Positions 1-9,274 of a stretch of DNA of 23,176 bases are shown in pieces; the stretch's first letter is position 1; each line of letters begins with the position of its first letter. Source of the stretch: Chrysochromulina tobinii. Taxonomy: Eukaryota > Haptophyta > Prymnesiales > Chrysochromulinaceae. The notes under the pieces were generated by a model that made no database searches, was not told where the DNA came from, and was given only the letters and a program-made list of their open reading frames with translations. The stretch lies in NCBI GenBank assembly GCA_001275005.1, contig JWZX01001039.1, forward strand, positions 1-23,176, written 5' to 3'. The position numbers and the translations under genes are program-made.

Positions 1-42
1 GTAAGGTGAAAGCGGTTTGTACCTTGTACAGGAACCCTTCAT

Positions 43-117
43 GTGTCTAAAGTAAGAAACGAGAAACTGAGTCTAGAGAACTAAAGTGTCTAAAGTACCG
101 GGTAAGAAACGAGAAAC
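43..117. repeat. imperfect direct repeat upstream of RPS15
   Basis: Two copies of a roughly 25-nt unit beginning GTGTCTAAAGTA and ending GTAAGAAACGAGAAAC lie at 43-67 and 86-117. The second copy carries a 7-nt insertion in the middle. The repeat lies about 100-175 bp upstream of the RPS15 start codon, in sequence much less GC-rich than the genes. It could be part of the RPS15 promoter or the tail of a gene to the left; nothing in it decides between these. Confidence 0.7.
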
Positions 118-218
118 GACAAAAGGGGGTGGGGAAGCCAGCGGTAGCACTCTCATTTTTGTGGGGTTCGTTGGGTTTTGAAGGGGTTCATAGGTCCACG
201 TCGTAGAAGCCCTCCAAG

Positions 219-1037
219 ATGGTGAGAGCTGCGACGACGCGCCATGCCTCTCGTGCTGCCTGACAGCGCGCCACGCCGTGGCCGCCCTCGACGCTGAAGG
301 CCCGCCATCTCTCTGCGTGCCTTGCAGGCTGACGACGAAATCGATGAGGCTGCGGCCATGGAGCTTAAGAAGAAGCGCACCTTCCGCAAGTTCACCTACC
401 GTGGCATTGACCTCGACAACCTGCTGGATCTGACGCCTGAGCAGCTGATTGATCTTGTGCACGCGCGCGCTCGCCGGAGGCTGCACCGTGGCCTCAAGAA
501 GAAGGGCATGGCGCTTCTCAAAAAGGTGCGCAGCAGCACCAGCACTTGAGAGCCAGCTCTGCGCTTCCGATGGCGGCGGCGGCGCTGCTGGCGATGGGGG
601 CGCAGCCTCCCGCATAGTGCCGCGGAGGAGGCGGCCGCATGGTGTCGCGGCGAAGGCGGCTGCTCGTCCTCCGGGCCGCCTTCGGTCTTCAAGCCTCGGC
701 ACCGTCACACTTCCACCCGCGCTCGCCGTGGCCACATCGACGCTCACGTGCGCCCTGTCCTCCTGTCTGTGAGCAGCTGCGCAAGGCCAAGAAGGACTGC
801 GGCCCGTACGACAAGCCGGACACGGTGAAGACGCACCTGCGCGACATGCTGATCATGCCCGAGATGATCGGCTCGGTCATTGGTGTGCACAACGGCAAGC
901 TCTTCACCTCGGTCGAGGTCAAGGCTGACATGGTGGGCATGTACCTTGCCGAGTTCTCCATCTCGTACAAGCCTGTGCGTCACGGCCGCCCCGGTATCGG
1001 TGCGACCTCGTCGTCCAAGTTCGTGCCTCTCAAGTAA
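219..1037 (+). CDS. RPS15: 40S ribosomal protein S15 (uS19), three coding exons
   Basis: Component of the small ribosomal subunit head (uS19 family). Inferred exons are 219-221 (the ATG alone), 328-525 and 777-1037, giving 153 residues against about 145 in animals. Splicing ATG to 328 gives [23 protein letters not shown], and the second junction gives [17 protein letters not shown], both as in eukaryotic S15 proteins. The C-terminus contains GEFSI-like, [19 protein letters not shown] and the usual VPLK ending. Intron 1 is GTGAGA...TTGCAG and intron 2 is GTGCGC...GAGCAG. An in-frame internal ATG (M at 355) could serve as start without splicing exon 1, but it would remove the acidic N-terminus typical of the family. 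Protein identity is certain; the exon 1 model is strongly suggested by the perfect ATG|GT and AG|GCT junctions. Confidence 0.95.
222..327 (+). other. RPS15 intron 1
   Basis: A 106-nt GT-AG intron inferred directly after the start codon. The donor is ATG|GTGAGA and the acceptor is CCTTGCAG|GCTGAC. The downstream exon reads in frame as the acidic N-terminus of S15. Support is homology plus good splice signals; no transcript was available. Confidence 0.8.
526..776 (+). other. RPS15 intron 2
   Basis: A 251-nt intron, donor AAAAAG|GTGCGC and acceptor GTGAGCAG|CTGCGC. It is required because the S15 reading frame continues in a different frame on the far side, and the junction recreates the conserved Leu-Arg-Lys-Ala-Lys-Lys stretch. 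An acceptor three bases earlier would add one Gln and cannot be excluded. Confidence 0.85.
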
Positions 1038-1243
1038 ATGGGCGCCTCCCTCGTTTACGCATGTCGGGAAGGCGTGGTGGGCTGCGCAAAGTCCGTGCGC
1101 TTCATTGTCATACGTCCTGAATGCGTGTTTGCTACGAGCTTATCACTTAGAGTTCATTGTACACGGGTGACACTTCGGCCCGAGTGCGGGCTTGTTTCTT
1201 GGCATTTTTCTCCCGTTCTCCTGCATCGTGCCCTTCCAGGCCC

Positions 1244-1253
1244 TTCACGTGAA
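1244..1253. promoter_or_regulatory. G-box palindrome TTCACGTGAA before the SFI1-like gene
   Basis: A perfect 10-bp palindrome with a CACGTG core lies 51 bp upstream of the ATG at 1305. The identical 11-mer TTCACGTGAAC recurs at 10685-10695 between ALG10 and the Tic110-like gene. CACGTG is the classical target of bHLH and some bZIP factors; its use here is inference. Confidence 0.45.
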
Positions 1254-1304
1254 CGAGTTCGTGAACGCGCGCGGCTTCAAAAGGTGGCGCGGTCCTTCCG
1301 ATCG

Positions 1305-3593
1305 ATGGCAGAGCTCTTGCGCGTCGCCATCGAGCAATGCCTCAAATGCCTTGATGCGGCCGGCCCCTACTCCGCCTCGGCGGCGCAAGCCTGCCTTGGG
1401 TTCAGCTCGGGCGCGCTTGAAGGCTGCAAGTTGTGCGCCGAGGGCTGCCTCGGCGTGGATGCGATCAAGGCGGACGCAGTGCGATTTCGACACGAGGTGG
1501 ACGCGATGCGATTGCGCGCTGAAGCGGACGCGCTCGACGCTGAGGCCGCTCGTCGTCAATTGCGGCGCATGCAGGTCTTGTGCGCGAACAGCCTGTACGA
1601 CGTGCGCCAGCGCTCGATGATGCGCCTTTGCTTCCAGGCGCTGCAGCACCACGCGCCCGCTGGCCGTGGCCACGGCGCGGGGAGCAGCTCCACGATGCGA
1701 GGCTGGCCCGGCGGATTGGCGCCGCGCCGCAAGCTGCCGGGCGAAGCGTCACGGCCCAGCAGCGTCAGCAGCAGCCTGCGCAACAGCCCAGTGCGGACGG
1801 CCATGTCGCCGACGAGGGCGGCGGACAGCCGCCGCGCCAGCCGCGCGCCCGCCGCCGCTGAGCGGCTCTCGCTGCCGGAGAGCATCGGCGGCAGCCTGGC
1901 GCATAACCTGGCCTCCGCCTCGCACGGGGGCGGCAGCAGCGACGCCTTGGCGTCAGCCGCCACAGCCGCAAGCGCCAGTCTCGGCACGTTTGGCGACTTT
2001 GGCGACTTTGGCGCCACACCTTCCCACGCTGCCGGCTTGGGCGACTATGGCACCTTTGGCGACCCGCCCGGCCCCGCTGCCTCCGCCGCCGGCACCACCG
2101 CCGCCGGCACCGGCACCGCCCGAAGAGGCCTGCCGTCCGACGAGGAAGCGTTTGCTGCGTACGCGGCGAGCCGGCGAGCAGTGGCGGCCTACGAGGCTGA
2201 GGAGGTTCATCAAGAGAAGATTGCAAGGTTGCTCTCCCAGCTCTCGTCGCGCCGCGCACGCGTGCTCTCCCTCACCCTCCGGGTGCGCAAGCACGCGCTG
2301 CTCCGCCAGTGCGTGCACGCGTGGCGCGGCGTGGCAGCCGAAAGCATCGCGTGGCGCGGCGTGCGCGCAGGTGTGATGCTCGCTGCGCGGGCTGCCACGC
2401 GCCACGTGGCGCGCGCCGCCTTCGTCGCTTGGAAACTGATCGCGACACGTAGCGTCGAGGAGCGCGAGCGCACGGCGGCCATCTCGGCGGTCGTCACGGA
2501 GCGCCTGGCGGCGGCCGAGGGCCACTTCGCCTCACTGCTCGCCAAGCAACTCTCAACGGCGGCGGCGCTCAAGGCGCGTTTGGCCGGCCAGGTCGTGCGC
2601 CGCAGCGAGCTCCGGATGCTCGCCCTCTGCTGGCATGGGCTTCGGCTCTGGGCGGCGCACCATCGGCTCCTGGGCGAGCGGCAGGCGTGGCGCGACCTGC
2701 TATTGGAACTCCAGACCGACCCGAACCGCGCGCAGATGCTAGGCCCGCATGCAGTACAAGAGCAGGTGCAGCGCGGCCAGGCGGCCCTCCGAAAGTTGCT
2801 CCAGGCGACGGAGAAGGAGACTCACTCCCCTCCTCCTGCGCCCTCGCACCGGTTGGAGCCGCCGCCGCCGCCGCTCCCGCTCCCGCAGCCGGAACCGTAT
2901 CGTGCCCTGGCACACAATCGGAGGATCCCGCCTTTGTTGGTGCCGGAGCCGCCGCCAGGCCTGGCCGTTGGCGGCGAGGAGCAGGAGCTCGAGCGAGTAG
3001 CTGTCATCGACGCCATGGGCGGCGGCGGCGCGGTGGCCAATGGCATCGGACCTCCTGCGCGAGGCAAGCATGCGCCTGACGTTGACGCCGATGGTGAGGG
3101 CATGCACGTGCCGCTTGTGAGCAGGGTCGTGGTCTCCGCGGCCGTGCCTACCGGCGGAGACCCGTACGTGCTGCAGCAGCTGCCATCCGAGTCTCTCCCG
3201 GCCGTGGGCATGGAGGCTGCTGCACCGGCGGAGGCGAGTCTGCCGCGGGCGAGGCAGCTGCCGCCCGTGACGACGCGTCCTGATGAGACGTTGCTGTCGA
3301 TCATCCGAACGAGCGCTCGTGTGCGCGCTGCAGCCCTGTCCTCGCCGTTGTACACGGCACCGACACCGTACACGCCCATGGGCGCGTTTACGTGCGGCGC
3401 GCCCCTCGGCGCGCTATCGTCGCGCGCGTCGGAGGCGGCGTGGCCATCGCAGCAGCCGCTCGGCGATCGGCAGCCGCCGCAGCGCGCGCAGCCGCTGCCG
3501 AGCCGTCCGCGGACGGCGCGCGCTCCGCCGGCGCCGCCCGCTGAAGGCATCCGGGCGGGGCCGCCCGCCCAGGGCATCCGGGCGGACTCGTGA
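1305..3593 (+). CDS. SFI1/centrin-binding-repeat-like protein, uncharacterised
   Basis: A 762-residue protein from ATG 1305. The frame is open back to an ATG at 1038 abutting the RPS15 stop, but that stretch looks like a UTR, so 1305 is preferred. I see four short Leu/Phe/Trp-containing helices of the SFI1 repeat type (L-x3-F/C-x2-W/L-R). They are LCFQALQHHA near residue 108, LRQCVHAWRGVA near 332, AFVAWKLIATRS near 372 and LALCWHGLRLWAAHH near 438. An N-terminal Ala-rich helix (residues about 50-100) is followed by a disordered part with FGDFGDFG/GDYGTFGD repeats (about 225-250). The last 300 residues are Pro-rich, and the C-terminus repeats EGIRAGPP/QGIRADS. In known SFI1 proteins such repeats bind centrin at basal bodies or spindle poles. 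That role is inference, because the repeats are few and degenerate. Undetected introns are possible. Confidence 0.6.
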   Translation: MAELLRVAIEQCLKCLDAAGPYSASAAQACLGFSSGALEGCKLCAEGCLGVDAIKADAVRFRHEVDAMRLRAEADALDAEAARRQLRRMQVLCANSLYDVRQRSMMRLCFQALQHHAPAGRGHGAGSSSTMRGWPGGLAPRRKLPGEASRPSSVSSSLRNSPVRTAMSPTRAADSRRASRAPAAAERLSLPESIGGSLAHNLASASHGGGSSDALASAATAASASLGTFGDFGDFGATPSHAAGLGDYGTFGDPPGPAASAAGTTAAGTGTARRGLPSDEEAFAAYAASRRAVAAYEAEEVHQEKIARLLSQLSSRRARVLSLTLRVRKHALLRQCVHAWRGVAAESIAWRGVRAGVMLAARAATRHVARAAFVAWKLIATRSVEERERTAAISAVVTERLAAAEGHFASLLAKQLSTAAALKARLAGQVVRRSELRMLALCWHGLRLWAAHHRLLGERQAWRDLLLELQTDPNRAQMLGPHAVQEQVQRGQAALRKLLQATEKETHSPPPAPSHRLEPPPPPLPLPQPEPYRALAHNRRIPPLLVPEPPPGLAVGGEEQELERVAVIDAMGGGGAVANGIGPPARGKHAPDVDADGEGMHVPLVSRVVVSAAVPTGGDPYVLQQLPSESLPAVGMEAAAPAEASLPRARQLPPVTTRPDETLLSIIRTSARVRAAALSSPLYTAPTPYTPMGAFTCGAPLGALSSRASEAAWPSQQPLGDRQPPQRAQPLPSRPRTARAPPAPPAEGIRAGPPAQGIRADS

Positions 3594-4729
<1,136 letters not shown>

Positions 4730-4766
4730 ACATGCCCTCAATCTCGTTGGCATCAACAACCACCCC

Positions 4767-4782
4767 GGTGTTTTTTAACACC
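4767..4782 (+). promoter_or_regulatory. histone mRNA 3' stem-loop
   Basis: GGTGTT-TTTT-AACACC forms a perfect 6-bp stem with a 4-nt loop, 16 nt in all, starting 37 nt after the H3 stop. It has CACCCC before it and ACCC after it. Size, loop length, the opening GG and closing CC, and distance from the stop match the stem-loop bound by SLBP on non-polyadenylated histone mRNAs. The inner stem bases differ from the animal consensus (position 4 is G rather than a pyrimidine). No clear purine-rich U7 target is visible just downstream. Confidence 0.8.
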
Positions 4783-4996
4783 ACCCTTCTCGAGTAACAC
4801 CGATCCTCATGGATGACCGACACACAGTCATTGGATTCACTTTAGGACAGGATCATCGTAGAGAGTTAGATTAGGTTAGGTAACCCCGTCACGGATGCCC
4901 AGGGCAACAGATACACCTCAGCTACCGGAAACTCTGCAGAATTGGCGTCGCGTTCTTTCCTCGTGTCGAAGTCTATCGCCGTCTTGCCGCGGTGAC

Positions 4997-7900
4997 ATGC
5001 ACGAGGAGGAGGATGCTCAGACGCACTTCACGCTGCACCGGCCACGCACACTGCACCTCGACGTCGTGCCTTTTGCGATCGCGTACGCCGTCGGCTTCGG
5101 ACTCTACCTCTTCTCGCCGTCGCACGAGTTTGCCGCCAATGTCGGCACGCCTCTGGTTGCTGTGGCGCACTTCCTCACGTTCCTCGCGTGCCACTGGTCG
5201 CTCACGGTGCGCTGCGCGCTCAAGCTGCGCACGGTCAAGCGCGCCGCCGATGCGACGCTCGTACGCGCGTGGCCAGCTGCCGGCCGCTCGGAGCTCGTAC
5301 GACTCGGCCGCAAGGCAGCGGCCAGCGCCGACAGCGCCGACGAGTACCACTTCGAGTTCCGCAAGCGCACGTACCTGCTGCCGGCGCCGTCGACCCGAAC
5401 TGCTGAACCAGCGGCGGACGACGCCGCGGCCTTCACCGAGCTTGCGATGCCCGTGAGTGAGCCGATCAGCCACTACATCAGGAACGATCGCGGGCTCAAG
5501 CCAGAGGCGGCCGAGGAGGCCCGGCGCAAGTACGGCCCGAACTCGTTCGAGATCCCGGCGCGCAGGTTCGGCGAGCTGCTAATGGAGCACGCGCTCGCAC
5601 CCTTCTTCGTCTTCCAGGTCTTTTGCGTGCTCCTCTGGTCGCTCGACGACTATTGGTACTATTCGCTGTTCACGCTGCTGATGCTCATCGTCTTCGAATC
5701 CACCGTCGTCACCTCGCGCCTCCGCAACCTCGAGGAGATGCGCGAGTTCGCGACGCCGCCGTCGGCCGCGCTCGCGTTCCGCGGCGGCAAGTGGACAGCG
5801 CTCTCTTCCGTCGACCTGCTGCCCGGCGATGTGATCGCGCTTCAGCGCGCACCCGCCACCTCCATGACGGCATACAGCTACGGCGGCTCGGGCATCGAGC
5901 TCGAGGCTGTGTGCCCTGCGGACGTGGTGCTGCTACATGGGAGCGTGACGGTCAACGAGAGCGCTCTCACGGGAGAGTCAACTCCCATGCTCAAGGAGCC
6001 CATTGGCGCGGTCGAGGCCTCGGAGGACCTCGAGCGCACACTCCTCGACCTAACGACCCACCGAGCGGCCGTCGTGCTCGGAGGCACGAAGCTGCTGCAG
6101 CACGCGCCTGGCGCGCAGCCTGCGAGCCTGCAGCCGCCGGGCGGCGGCGCGGTGGGATACGTGCTGCGGACGGGCTTCTACTCGTCGCAGGGCAAGCTCA
6201 TCCGAACCATCCTCTTCGCGTCCGAGCGCGCCTCAGAGAACTCGACGGAGACTCTCCTCTTCATCCTCTTCCTCCTCTCCTTCGCCGTAGCCGCCGCGGG
6301 CTACGTGCTGCACGAGGGGCTGCAGGACCCGACGCGCTCGCGTTGGCGGCTGCTGCTGCACTGCACGATGATCCTCACCTCGGTGGTGCCGCCTGAGTTG
6401 CCGATGGAGCTCTCGCTCGCAGTCAATAACTCGCTGCTCGCGCTCCATCGCATGGGTGTCTACTGCACCGAGCCCTTCCGCATCCCGTACGCGGGCAAGC
6501 TACAATACTGCTGCTTCGACAAGACCGGCACGCTCACTTCCAATGACCTGCTCGTCGAAGGCGTCGTCGTGCCTCAGCCTGCTGGCGCTGCTGGCAGTGG
6601 CGGCGGCAGCGGCGGCGGCAGCGGCGGCGGCGGCAGCAGCAACGAGGGCAAGGGGAGCGGCGGCGGCAGTAGCGATGGTAGCGGCGGCGGCGACAGCAGC
6701 AGCAGCAGCAGCAGCAGCAGCGGTGGCGGTGGCGGCGGCGGCGGCGGCGAGTACACGCTGATGAGCGGCGAGGCGGTGCCCCTCGAAGCTTCTCTGGTGC
6801 TCGCGGGCTGCCATCAGCTCATCTACAGCGATGGCACGGTGCTCGGCGATCCCATGGAAAAGGCAGCCTTGTCATCGATTGGCTGGACCTACCATTCCGA
6901 TCAGACGTGCGTACGCAGGCAGCCGCTAGGGGCTCCCTCCCTGACCTCCATGCTGCCTCCGTCGGTGCAGGCTCGCGTGGGGCTGCGGATCCTCAAGCGC
7001 TTCCCCTTCTCGTCGGATCTCAAGCGTTCCTCAACCGTGGTCGACGTGGCGCCGCGCTTCTCTCCCTCGCTGCCCGTAGACTCGGGCAGCGCGCTGCGCA
7101 TTGCGGCGGCGTGCGACTACATCGGGTGCCGCGGCCTCTTTGTGCTCACCAAGGGCTCGCCCGAGACGATCAAGGAGCTGCTTGCGACAGTGCCGCCGGG
7201 GTATGACGAGTGCTATCAGGCGCACACGCGGCTGGGCAAGCGCGTGCTCGCTCTCGCGTCCAAGAGACTGCACGCCGAGATGGGCACCGCAGACGCGCCC
7301 GGTGCGGACGTCACCAAGCTCGCACGCGATGCGGTCGAGTCGGGCCTCACCTTCCGTGGGCTGCTGGTGCTGCACTGCCCGAACAAGCCCGAGTCACAGG
7401 CCGTGCTTGAGCAGCTGCGCACCTCAGGCCATGAGCTCCAGATGCTCACTGGGGATGCGCTACTCACGGCAACGCATGCAGCCCACACGCTGGGCATCTC
7501 ATGCCTGCCACCCCTGCTGCTCGAGCTCGAAACTCTGGTGCCGAACGCTGCCGCCACGTCCACCGCCGCCGCTGCCAACGGCACCGTCAAGGCCGCCGCG
7601 CCGCCACCGCCGCGGTTGCGGTGGCGGCCGTGGTGCGCGTCCGCATCGGGAGCCGGCGCTGCCGATGGAGGAATTGAGCGCGCTCGCCTTCCGTGCGCTC
7701 GCTCTCAAGTACGATCTGTGTTTGGATGGGGCTGGCTTTGCGGCTCTGCACGCGGCGGGTGCCCTGCCGGCGGCGCTGCCGCACCTGCGCGTGCTCGCGC
7801 GCATGAGCCCAGGACAAAAGGAGCTTGCCCTCGCGACACACCGTGACAATGGCGTCGTCGCCCTCATGTGCGGCGACGGCACCAACGACGTGGGCGCTCT

Positions 7901-8903
7901 CAAGCGCGCTGCCGTGAGCGTGGCGCTGGTCACCACCTCGCTCGTGCCACCGCCGCCCCCACCGCCGCCCGCGGCGCTGCTCGCCGAAGAGCCCGCGGGC
8001 GGCGGCTCGAGCCTTCTGCGTAGCCGCAAAAAAGGTGGCGGCGCCAACGGCGAGGCGGCTGGCACGGCCTCGGCGCGTGAGAAGCAGAAGCGGCTCGAGG
8101 AGCGCTTGCAGCGCGAGATGATGACGCTGCCTGCGGTCAAGCTGGGAGACGCCTCGATTGCGGCGGCGTTCACGTCCAAGTCGGCCAACGTGTCCTCGTG
8201 CATCGACATCATCACCCAGGGCCGCTGCACGCTCGTGACGACCACGCAGATGTTCAAGATCCTCGCACTCAACTGCCTCGTCTCCGCGTACGCCCTCTCG
8301 GTGGTGCACCTGCGCGGCGTGCGCATGTCGGACGTGCAGGCGACGACCTCTGGGCTGGGCACCGCAGCGCTCTTCCTCTTCGTCTCGTTTGCGCAGCCGT
8401 TGCCGAAGCTCGCTCCCCAACGCCCCCCAGCCTCGGTGCTTGCCCCGTCCGTGTTGATCTCCGTGTGCGGCCAGTTCTTCATCCACCTGCACTCGCTCCG
8501 GAGTGGTCTCGAGTTAGGCGAGACGGCCGCAGCCAGCGCGGGCCTCGTCGACACCATCGAGGCGGACTCGGGCTTTGAGCCCTCGATCACCAACACCGTC
8601 GTGTACCTCCTCTCCTCCTCTATGCTGCTCACCACCTTTGCCGTGAATTACACGGGCCGCCCGTTTATGCAGTCGCTCACCTCGAACACCGGGCTGATTG
8701 TGACGCTCATCGGCTCCGCACTGCTGCTCTCGGCTCTCTCGGGCGGCTCGCTCCCTGACGTTGCGAGCTACCTTGAGCTTGTGCCGCTGCCCGAAGCAGC
8801 CTCGACTGAGATGCTCGGGCTGATGGGCTTCGACTTTATGGCGTGCCTTGCCGTCGAGAAGCTCATCCAGCGCGCCACGCTCGCTCGGCTCAGGCTGCGG
8901 TGA
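4997..8903 (+). CDS. ATP13A1: P5A-type P-type ATPase (ER transmembrane-helix dislocase)
   Basis: Orthologue of yeast Spf1 and human ATP13A1, which extract mistargeted tail-anchored and signal helices from the ER membrane. From ATG 4997 the order is two N-terminal membrane segments (residues about 19-66), actuator TGES at 325-328, the P5A signature PPELP at 465-469 in the M4 helix, catalytic Asp508 in DKTGTLT, a Gly/Ser-rich insert (about 533-584), GDPMEKA in the nucleotide domain, MLTGDALLTA, then MCGDGTNDVGALK, KLGDASIAAAFTSK and a C-terminal membrane block with GRCTLVTTTQMFKILALN. The frame changes by one nucleotide between about 7538 and 7678, so the gene needs an intron of length 1 mod 3 or a one-base correction; predicted length is about 1263-1301 residues. 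An upstream in-frame ATG at 4895 would add 34 residues of UTR-like composition. Confidence 0.94.
6593..6748 (+). repeat. Gly/Ser-codon repeat in P5A ATPase
   Basis: About 52 codons, almost all GGC/GGT and AGC, inserted 25 residues after the phosphorylated DKTGT and before the nucleotide-binding domain. It includes a run of nine Ser then nine Gly. It interrupts a position that is short in animal and fungal P5A ATPases and looks like microsatellite expansion. Confidence 0.9.
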
Positions 8904-9274
8904 CAAGGGATCTGCCGCAGGGGGCAGGGCCTTTGGGGGTCGAGACCTCGCGCTTGGTGAGAGCGACGAAGATCAGTGATCGCCACAGCGCCGCGTTGGT
9001 CGAGTTGCGCAGGGAGGAGCCGTCCTGACCGTAGGTGATGCGCGGCACGCGCGCGGCATGGGCAAGAACGTTACCACGCTGTTTCGTCGGTACACAGTAC
9101 TCGAGTTTATTCTTGTCTATTCTTCAAATGACTTTCAGCTGACGTCGCAAGCCGCTAGAGGCTGTGTCGTAACCGGTCGGGGTCGCCTCGCCGGACGCGC
9201 CTGCGGTCCGTGCGCACAGGCGCCGCGCGGTCCGATCTCGCCGGAAGCTCGCGCTCCTCAGACCGTCAACAAGT
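8904..9274. other. convergent intergenic region between P5A ATPase and ALG10
   Basis: The 371 bp separate two genes transcribed towards each other and must hold both 3' ends. An AT-richer patch at about 9095-9135 (GAGTTTATTCTTGTCTATTCTTCAAATG) is the most likely termination or polyadenylation zone. On the minus strand an open frame without an ATG runs from about 9115 down to a TGA at 8892-8890, slightly overlapping the ATPase end; it is discussed as a finding. No RNA gene is seen. Confidence 0.6.

Noticed and set aside
1038-1304. N-terminal extension of the SFI1-like protein from the ATG touching the RPS15 stop
   Set aside because: It would leave no room for an RPS15 3' UTR or a promoter, the residues look random, and the G-box lies within it; ATG 1305 is more natural.
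2822-3577. 251-codon minus-strand open frame opposite the SFI1-like gene
   Set aside because: GC-rich DNA gives few stops; the translation is Gly/Ser/Arg-rich noise mirroring the Pro-rich plus-strand coding.
7629-7660. 20- or 23-nt GT-AG mini-intron ending at 7652 as cause of the P5A frame switch
   Set aside because: Their length class (2 mod 3) does not restore the frame and they are too short for ordinary splicing.
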